Assembly: GCF_002943105.1 (NCBI RefSeq) | Contig: NZ_PTPZ01000003.1 | Coordinates: forward strand, 372,001-436,000 | DNA length: 64,000 bases | DNA from: Cloacibacterium normanense | GTDB lineage: Bacteria; Bacteroidota; Bacteroidia; Flavobacteriales; Weeksellaceae | Direction of reading: 5' to 3' | Shown here: piece after piece, positions 59,135 to 64,000 of the stretch | How positions within the stretch are numbered: position 1 is the stretch's first letter | Layout of the letters: each line of letters starts with the position of its first letter | Made by a program: the position numbers and the translations under genes | The notes under the pieces: model-generated | What the model was told of the DNA's origin: nothing | What the model saw: only the letters and a program-made list of their open reading frames with translations | Database searches by the model: none

Positions 59135-60721
59135 ATGAAACAATCATTTTTAATGCTTTTCTTGTGCGCTGCATTTTCTTTTGCACAGCAACAAGCAACA
59201 GGATATGTCTTCGAAGACGCCAACAAAAACGGAATCAAAGACCGTAAAGAAAAAGGAATTGCCAACGTTTCTGTTTCCAATGGAGTAGAAGTGGTAAAAA
59301 CAGACGAAACAGGAAAATATATTTTGCCTGTAGAAAATGACAATATTATTTTCGTTATCAAACCAGCCAATTATGCTACGCCGAAAAGCAATACGCAATT
59401 GCCCCAATTCTATTATATTCATAAGCCTGAAGGTTCGCCAAAAGACATGAAATATGCTGGCGTAAAACCAACGGGAAAATTACCAAAAGAAATCAACTTT
59501 CCACTCTATGCACAAAAGGAAAACACACAGTTCAAAGTATTGGTGTTTGGTGATCCTCAACCGTATGATGAAAAAGAAATTGATTATTTCAGGAGAGGAA
59601 TTATCAATGAAGTCAAAAACAATAAGAAAGACGCTGTTTTTGGCATCAGTTTAGGAGATTTGGTTGGAGATGATTTGAGTTTACATCCGCTATACATTGA
59701 TGCGGTTAAAGAAGTCGGTTTGCCTTGGTACAATGTGATGGGGAACCACGATATGAACTACGAAGCGAAAGAGGATAAACTGTCAGACGAAACTTTCGAA
59801 GCAAATTTCGGACCGAACAATTACGCTTTCAATTACGGAAATGTACATTTCATTGTTTTGGATGATATTTTGTATCCAGACCCAAGAGATGGAAAAAGTT
59901 ACTGGGGTGGTTTCAGAAAAGACCAGTTGGATTTTGTAGAAAACGACTTAAAAAATGTAAATCCTAATCAGTTGGTCGTGTTTTCATTCCATATTCAGTT
60001 GACGCCAGAAAATGACGGAGATAAACACTTTAGAATGGAAGACAGAAAAAGATTGTTTGAGATTTTAAAGCCTTTCCAAAATGTATTGATGATGTCTGCA
60101 CATACACACAAGCAAACCCAATTGTTCTACGGAAAAAAAGAAGGTTGGGAAGGCATCAAACCGATTCATGAGTTCAATGCAGGAACCACTTCTGGAGATT
60201 GGTATTCTGGAACGGTAGATGAATTAGGCGTACCAAAATCGGTGATGAGAGACGGAACAGAAAGAGGATATTCTTTTGTGGGTTTCAATGACAATCAGTA
60301 CGAAATCACGTATAAAGTAGCAGGAAAACCAGAAGATTATCAAATCAATCTTTGGGTACCGAAAGTGATTCCTTTCAAAACTAAAAATGCAGCAAGGATT
60401 GTAGCCAATTTCTTTATGGGAAGCAAACATGATAAGGTGGAATACAGAATAGATAATGGTGAATGGAAAGAAATGGATTATACCGAATCGATAGACCCAG
60501 ATTACACCAATGATGTATTGAAATGGGATACTACACAAGAACTGTTCACAGGAAGAAGACCTAGCAATCCAGAAGCTTCTAAACACATTTGGACGGCTCC
60601 TTTTTCTAGAAAATTAGAATTGGGAACCCACGAAGTAGAAGTAAGAGCCAAAGACCGTTACGGAAAAACGTACACCACAAAATCTACTTTTGAAGTGAAA
60701 AGCTCAACATTGATTCCATAA
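59135..60721 (+). CDS. Secreted calcineurin-like metallophosphoesterase
   Basis: 528 residues with a signal peptide (KQSFLMLFLCAAFSFA). An N-terminal Ig-like/SdrD_B-type module (about residues 22-95) carries the calcium-loop-like DANKNGIKDRKEKG. The calcineurin-type catalytic domain has metal ligands in FGDPQP, LGDLVGDD, MGNHDMNY, FSFHIQ and SAHTHKQ. A C-terminal beta-sandwich (about 400-525; VEYRIDNGEWKEMD, LGTHEVEVRAKDRYG) resembles MPE C-terminal domains. It likely releases phosphate from an organic phosphate made available by the GDPD 45 bp upstream. It is the last gene of the locus. Confidence 0.92.
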   Translation: MKQSFLMLFLCAAFSFAQQQATGYVFEDANKNGIKDRKEKGIANVSVSNGVEVVKTDETGKYILPVENDNIIFVIKPANYATPKSNTQLPQFYYIHKPEGSPKDMKYAGVKPTGKLPKEINFPLYAQKENTQFKVLVFGDPQPYDEKEIDYFRRGIINEVKNNKKDAVFGISLGDLVGDDLSLHPLYIDAVKEVGLPWYNVMGNHDMNYEAKEDKLSDETFEANFGPNNYAFNYGNVHFIVLDDILYPDPRDGKSYWGGFRKDQLDFVENDLKNVNPNQLVVFSFHIQLTPENDGDKHFRMEDRKRLFEILKPFQNVLMMSAHTHKQTQLFYGKKEGWEGIKPIHEFNAGTTSGDWYSGTVDELGVPKSVMRDGTERGYSFVGFNDNQYEITYKVAGKPEDYQINLWVPKVIPFKTKNAARIVANFFMGSKHDKVEYRIDNGEWKEMDYTESIDPDYTNDVLKWDTTQELFTGRRPSNPEASKHIWTAPFSRKLELGTHEVEVRAKDRYGKTYTTKSTFEVKSSTLIP

Positions 60722-60744
60722 ATGCTAAAAAACATTGTAAAAAG

Positions 60745-60774
60745 AAAAGCCAACGATAAGTTGGCTTTTTTTAT
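60745..60774 (+). terminator. Terminator of the phosphodiester locus
   Basis: A 10-bp stem AAAAGCCAAC/GTTGGCTTTT with a GATAA loop and T-run. Confidence 0.88.
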
Positions 60775-60829
60775 GTGTTTAAATGAGAGATGTGGAATTT
60801 TTATTGCTGTTGTTCGTTCGGCATTATTA

Positions 60830-61171
60830 TTAAATAATTTTACCAATAAATTCAATAATTTTTGGAATGTTATCATAAAGCCCTTTCGCTACCATCGATG
60901 AAGTTACATTACCAACCCATTTTAATACTTTGCTTTTTAATGAATTTTTATCACCACTATTTTCCTGAATAATTTCATTTAATTCATTTATTTCTGCATC
61001 TTCAATACAATAACTTTTTAACTCTTCTTTGTTTTCTTTTGAAAGTTGTTTGTCGGATATAACTAATTTTGAAATTTCTGAATCTGTCATTTCAGTGTCA
61101 AATATTCCAACGTTTCCGCTTTCGGGATTTGAAGATGAAATTTTAGTTTCAGTTATTGAGGAGTTATTCAT
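60830..61171 (-). CDS. Small protein of unknown function, start uncertain
   Basis: 113 residues from the ATG at 61171. The N-terminal half is Ser/Asn/Thr/Glu-rich with a repeated I-x-x-x-x-I-S spacing (SSITETKISSSNPESGNVGIFDTEMTDSEISK, quoted in two parts), reminiscent of a short beta-solenoid. The C-terminal half is helical, ending in the hydrophobic LYDNIPKIIEFIGKII. The same frame is open back to about 61241 with a plausible coding flavour (DNNDRKTVGISGLK) but no ATG, GTG or TTG, so the gene may be 5'-truncated, frameshifted or use an unusual start. I do not recognise the family. Confidence 0.5.
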   Translation of the reverse strand: MNNSSITETKISSSNPESGNVGIFDTEMTDSEISKLVISDKQLSKENKEELKSYCIEDAEINELNEIIQENSGDKNSLKSKVLKWVGNVTSSMVAKGLYDNIPKIIEFIGKII

Positions 61172-61241
61172 TTTAAGACCTGATATACCAACAGTTTTTC
61201 TATCATTGTTGTCTTTTTTTTGTTTGCTTATAAATGTTGAT

Positions 61242-61374
61242 TGTTAAATATTAATTTATAATTTAAGAAAAGGTTCTTGGTTAAGACGTGTCTCTAATGC
61301 TGACAAATAACAGTTCTGCGGATTTGCGAAGTACCGAGAAGGAGGTTTACTTCCGTTCTAGGGATTTTACAAAT
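61242..61374. other. Unexplained spacer
   Basis: The stretch 61285-61365 is richer in G+C than its neighbours and resembles neither the nearby genes nor the repeat families. A plus-strand ORF crosses it but runs antisense into the transglutaminase gene. It could be remnant DNA. Confidence 0.35.
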
Positions 61375-62076
61375 TTAAGAACGATTTCTAATAGTAGCTA
61401 CATTTTTGTTCATAATATTTCTTACAAACTTTTGAAAAATAAATTTTTTGAAAAAACTCATTTGTTGTTGATGTTTTGCATAAAAATCGTCGGGAGTATC
61501 AAAAATTCCAAGGTCCTGATTAATGCCTTTGTCTTGAATGTAAGTATGGTTAAGATTCCACTCTATAGGTGGGTTTTTTAAATCATCTGTATAAGCTCCA
61601 TAACCGCAAAATGAAGTTGTACAATCTTGATTTTTTTGTTGGAGCTGGCTTAAATAAGCCTTGTCTAGAATAACACCTTCCATAGAGTACCATTTCTCCT
61701 CAACAAAGACTTCTACCCAACTATGCAAAATATTTTTGGGAGAAAGTAAATACCAGACACCAGTGATAGCACCTTTTTGTAGAGCTTTGTCTATGGTGAA
61801 CCCATGAATGCGATTAGGAATACCCACTGCCCGCAAAAGCGCCATAAGTAAAGTAGCCTTGGTGTTGCATTGTCCATATCCATCTTGTAATACTTGCGTG
61901 GCAGAGATGTCATCAGATATATTGTAACCAAACTGTATGTCATCTCTTACAAAGTTATAAATTGTTTTTACCCTTTCTACAGGAGGTAAAGCCAACCAAT
62001 TTTTACTTTTGATGAATGATTGAATTGAAGGTGAGGAATAATTTAGAATAGAAGTTTCTTTTAAATAAGCTTTCAT
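61375..62076 (-). CDS. Transglutaminase-like superfamily protein
   Basis: 233 residues, no signal peptide. It is a transglutaminase-fold cysteine protease/amidase domain: Cys70 in GYGQCNTKATLL, His118 in NILHSWVEV and Asp138 in GVILDKAY form the expected triad order. VERVKTIYNFVRDDIQFGYN before the Cys is typical of the superfamily. The substrate is unknown; bacterial members range from peptidases to amide synthases. It lies just downstream of an AraC regulator on the same strand, which may control it. Confidence 0.85.
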   Translation of the reverse strand: MKAYLKETSILNYSSPSIQSFIKSKNWLALPPVERVKTIYNFVRDDIQFGYNISDDISATQVLQDGYGQCNTKATLLMALLRAVGIPNRIHGFTIDKALQKGAITGVWYLLSPKNILHSWVEVFVEEKWYSMEGVILDKAYLSQLQQKNQDCTTSFCGYGAYTDDLKNPPIEWNLNHTYIQDKGINQDLGIFDTPDDFYAKHQQQMSFFKKFIFQKFVRNIMNKNVATIRNRS

Positions 62077-62179
62077 AATAAGAGGTGTTTAAGAGATTTA
62101 ATCATTTGAATATTTTACCATGTAATCATTTACACTGCAAAATTCAGAATCCTCAAAGTCTTAAAATTGTATAAACTGG

Positions 62180-62908
62180 CTATTTTTTAGAAACAAAAAA
62201 TTTAGGTGAAAAGCCAAAGGTTTCTTTGAAAGTTCTGGTATAATGGGAACTGTCTGTAAAACCAAACGCATGAGCTGTATGGGTGATAGAATGGTGAGCC
62301 AAAAATGGTAAAGATTTGATGGTCTTATTCCACAGTTGATATCTTCTAAAATTAAGTTGAGTTTTTTCTTTGAATAAATGTAAAAAACGAGGAGGAGAGA
62401 GATGACAAAACGCTGCTGCCGCTTCCAAACTTAGTATTTCATCAAAGTGATGTTCCAGTAAAGAAAGCGTTTTTATGATCCTATCATCTTGAACATGGTT
62501 TTCATTTTCGCAAAGACAGGAGTATTCTCGGAGAATATCTGAAATAGATTGTGCTATTTCTTCTTGAGGAAGATCGGTAGTGTACTGTTTTAATAAATTT
62601 TGAAAGAGAAGCGTAATGGGATCTGGCAAAATAGAAAATTCTGATCTATCAAGAATCAAAAATAATTGGTGTCCAATACTGCTGAGAGGATTTATCAGTA
62701 AAGTTATTTGTAGACCTTCACATTGCAATTGGTGCTCTACTTTTGAATTGATGAGAAAAGCCTGACCCAAAATTTCATCCTTTCCTTTTACTTGAAGTCG
62801 CAATGAAGAATGAAAAGAAACACTCACCTGCAATGCATAATGCTTGTGAGTGATATTTTCTTGTAATGAACCAATAAAAAATCCAAAATTTTGACCAAAG
62901 TAAAACAT
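62180..62908 (-). CDS. AraC-family transcriptional regulator
   Basis: 242 residues. The N-terminal part (about 1-130) is a cupin-like sensor with little similarity to known ligand domains. The C-terminal part (140-240) has two helix-turn-helix motifs: LEAAAAFCHLSPPRFLHLFKEKTQ, and ITHTAHAFGFTDSSHYTRTFKETFGFSPKFF, the classical AraC signature. It is on the same strand as, and 103 bp upstream of, the transglutaminase-like gene. Its target is not known. Confidence 0.9.
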   Translation of the reverse strand: MFYFGQNFGFFIGSLQENITHKHYALQVSVSFHSSLRLQVKGKDEILGQAFLINSKVEHQLQCEGLQITLLINPLSSIGHQLFLILDRSEFSILPDPITLLFQNLLKQYTTDLPQEEIAQSISDILREYSCLCENENHVQDDRIIKTLSLLEHHFDEILSLEAAAAFCHLSPPRFLHLFKEKTQLNFRRYQLWNKTIKSLPFLAHHSITHTAHAFGFTDSSHYTRTFKETFGFSPKFFVSKK

Positions 62909-63080
62909 AAAGACTTGGAGAAAAAGTTAATATCTCATTCATTAACAGTAAACAAAGCGTTTTTCTTCTTAATGAAATCAAAATTATTGTGAAATAAAAT
63001 CCAAAGAAACAAAATTTATTCTACATGAAAAAGATAGTGTATCCTTAAGCTTCATTATGCTGTACAATACCATGAGGAGG

Positions 63081-63662
63081 TTATTTTAATTTTTTCCCGA
63101 GGTGTTCTATCTTTTCAAGCCATTTTTTTCGAACGTTAAAATCTGAAGTTTTTACAATTCCTAAGTAAGTAACCTTTACTGGAGATATTCCACAGAATTC
63201 TAAAGTAGATTTTTTTAATTGATTCACACTGGGTCTACCATAAACCAAACGATAGTACCAACTAGGTTGATCCAAGGTTGTGATAATATGAGCCGTTTTG
63301 CCTTTCAGTAATTTGTCCCACTGGATAGAATTTTCTCGATATTGAAAAGCCATACCTGGCAAAAATAGACGGTCTATAAATCCTTTCATAATGGCAGGTA
63401 AACCACCCCACCATACTGGATGTACCCAAACCAGATGTTCTGCCCATTGTATGGCTTCCCAAGCTGCGATAAGATCTGGTTCTAATGGCGTTCTTTTTTG
63501 ATAACCAAATTCTAAATTTGGATTAAATTTTAATTCTGAAACTACAAGATGTTTTACCTCAGCCCCAACCGAACGTGCCCCATTTTCATAAGCAGTGGCA
63601 ACTCCGAAATTAAATGAACCTTCATTAGGATGCCCATTAATAATCAATACTTTTTTTCCCAT
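63081..63662 (-). CDS. NAD(P)H-dependent oxidoreductase, flavodoxin-like fold
   Basis: 193-residue flavoprotein of the NQO1/MdaB/KefF family, two-electron reduction of quinones or related compounds. The FMN/FAD-phosphate loop is INGHPNEGSFNFGVA; the isoalloxazine site is HPVWWGGLPAIMKGFIDRLFLPG, and a later motif is TTLDQPSWYYRLVYGRP. Length is standard. A truncated Crp/Fnr-type regulator follows upstream on the same strand (63729 onward), a common arrangement where the regulator controls the reductase. Confidence 0.92.
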   Translation of the reverse strand: MGKKVLIINGHPNEGSFNFGVATAYENGARSVGAEVKHLVVSELKFNPNLEFGYQKRTPLEPDLIAAWEAIQWAEHLVWVHPVWWGGLPAIMKGFIDRLFLPGMAFQYRENSIQWDKLLKGKTAHIITTLDQPSWYYRLVYGRPSVNQLKKSTLEFCGISPVKVTYLGIVKTSDFNVRKKWLEKIEHLGKKLK

Positions 63663-63687
63663 TTTTTGCTTGATATAAATTGAAAGG

Positions 63688-63695
63688 CAAAATTA
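63688..63695 (-). promoter_or_regulatory. Oxidoreductase promoter -7 element (TAATTTTG)
   Basis: Exact TAnnTTTG match on the minus strand, 26 bp before the ATG at 63662. Confidence 0.5.
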
Positions 63696-63728
63696 AGAGT
63701 ACGGCGATTACTTTTGTAGGACATTTGT

Positions 63729-64000
63729 CTAAAAAGTAATTTCTTTTCTAATTCTGCTTAAATGTCTTTGGGTAATGCCTAAATATGATGCCAAGTATTG
63801 CAATGGAATTTGCTGAATATATTCGGGATGATTGGTAAGTAAATCCATATATTTTTCTTTAGCACTTGTTTTTTGGAGTTGAAAAATTCTTTTTTCAAGT
63901 GCGATATATTGCTCTTCTGCAATCGTTTTTAGGAATTTGGTCCAATGATGACTTTGGGCTTCTAATTCCAAAATGAGGTTCTTAGGAAAAACCAAAAGTT
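63729..64000 (-). CDS. Crp/Fnr-family regulator, C-terminal fragment
   Basis: About 90 C-terminal residues; the gene continues beyond the window. The long dimer helix (QYIALEKRIFQLQKTSAKEKYMDLL, quoted by its two halves) and the HTH (IPLQYLASYLGITQRHLSRIRKEI) match Bacteroidota Crp/Fnr-like regulators whose effector-binding cNMP domain would lie upstream. A TTG near the window edge (63995) is not a real start. It is probably the regulator of the adjacent oxidoreductase. Confidence 0.85.
   Translation of the reverse strand, partial: LLVFPKNLILELEAQSHHWTKFLKTIAEEQYIALEKRIFQLQKTSAKEKYMDLLTNHPEYIQQIPLQYLASYLGITQRHLSRIRKEITF

Noticed and set aside
60224-60586. 120-codon minus-strand ORF inside the metallophosphoesterase
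   Set aside because: Antisense shadow; Phe/Ile-rich composition results from reversed coding.
61288-61581. 97-codon plus-strand ORF overlapping the transglutaminase gene end
   Set aside because: More than two thirds is antisense to the transglutaminase-like gene, and the remainder lies in unexplained spacer; no promoter seen.

Overview
The window looks like a chromosomal segment of a low-GC Bacteroidota, order Flavobacteriales, most likely the Weeksellaceae (Chryseobacterium/Cloacibacterium) side. The evidence is gliding-motility genes gldF/gldG, a protein with a type IX secretion sorting tail, a SusC/SusD pair, no Shine-Dalgarno-like leaders, and many promoters with the Bacteroidota sigma -7 element TAnnTTTG. 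The genus is an inference. It is mostly housekeeping DNA: I see no rRNA, tRNA, IS element, prophage or CRISPR array.

Layout. 1-5.5 kb: end of a DHA2 drug exporter, corA, fabH, ppdK. 5.6-10.4 kb: glycogen operon glgB-glgA-glgC. 10.4-12 kb: two envelope proteins of unknown role. 12.1-16.8 kb: sucA, an unknown secreted protein, sucB, then apaG. 17.3-19.8 kb (minus): lipid A-type acyltransferase, glycosyltransferase, DnaQ-like exonuclease. 19.9-22.8 kb: thioredoxin-like protein, aldehyde dehydrogenase, SDR. 22.9-30.8 kb: purB, then purL-purC-[four-helix-bundle cassette]-purF. 30.9-32.3 kb: two paralogous outer-membrane barrels. 32.6-39.2 kb: aroB divergent from proline dehydrogenase, priA, PBP4-type carboxypeptidase. 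39.4-41.6 kb: T9SS cargo and kbl. 42-47.3 kb: two small unknowns, gldG/gldF, hemJ, SAM hydrolase. 47.4-51.5 kb: phoH, a barrel protein, ffh, two cold-shock proteins. 52-60.7 kb: orphan membrane protein, SBF-type transporter, then SusC-SusD-GDPD-metallophosphoesterase, which reads as a locus for capturing phosphodiesters. 60.8-64 kb: small unknown, transglutaminase-like protein, AraC regulator, NAD(P)H oxidoreductase, truncated Crp/Fnr regulator.

The most unusual layer is between the genes. A four-helix-bundle (S23/TIGR02436-type) ORF sits in the pur operon, flanked by two arrays of 7-bp repeats in opposite orientation. The left array begins on the purC stop codon and the right one ends 13 bp before the purF start. 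Similar short-period arrays (7 or 9 bp) and long imperfect palindromes lie in several other spacers (about 7.56, 32.3, 35.1, 41.7-42.1, 42.65, 43.15, 44.95, 46.4 and 53.5 kb). I regard the cassette plus these arrays as the best candidate for an under-described mobile or repeat system.

Limits: all family calls come from reading motifs, not from database searches. Promoters are matches to an 8-bp consensus, and terminators are visual hairpins with T-runs.
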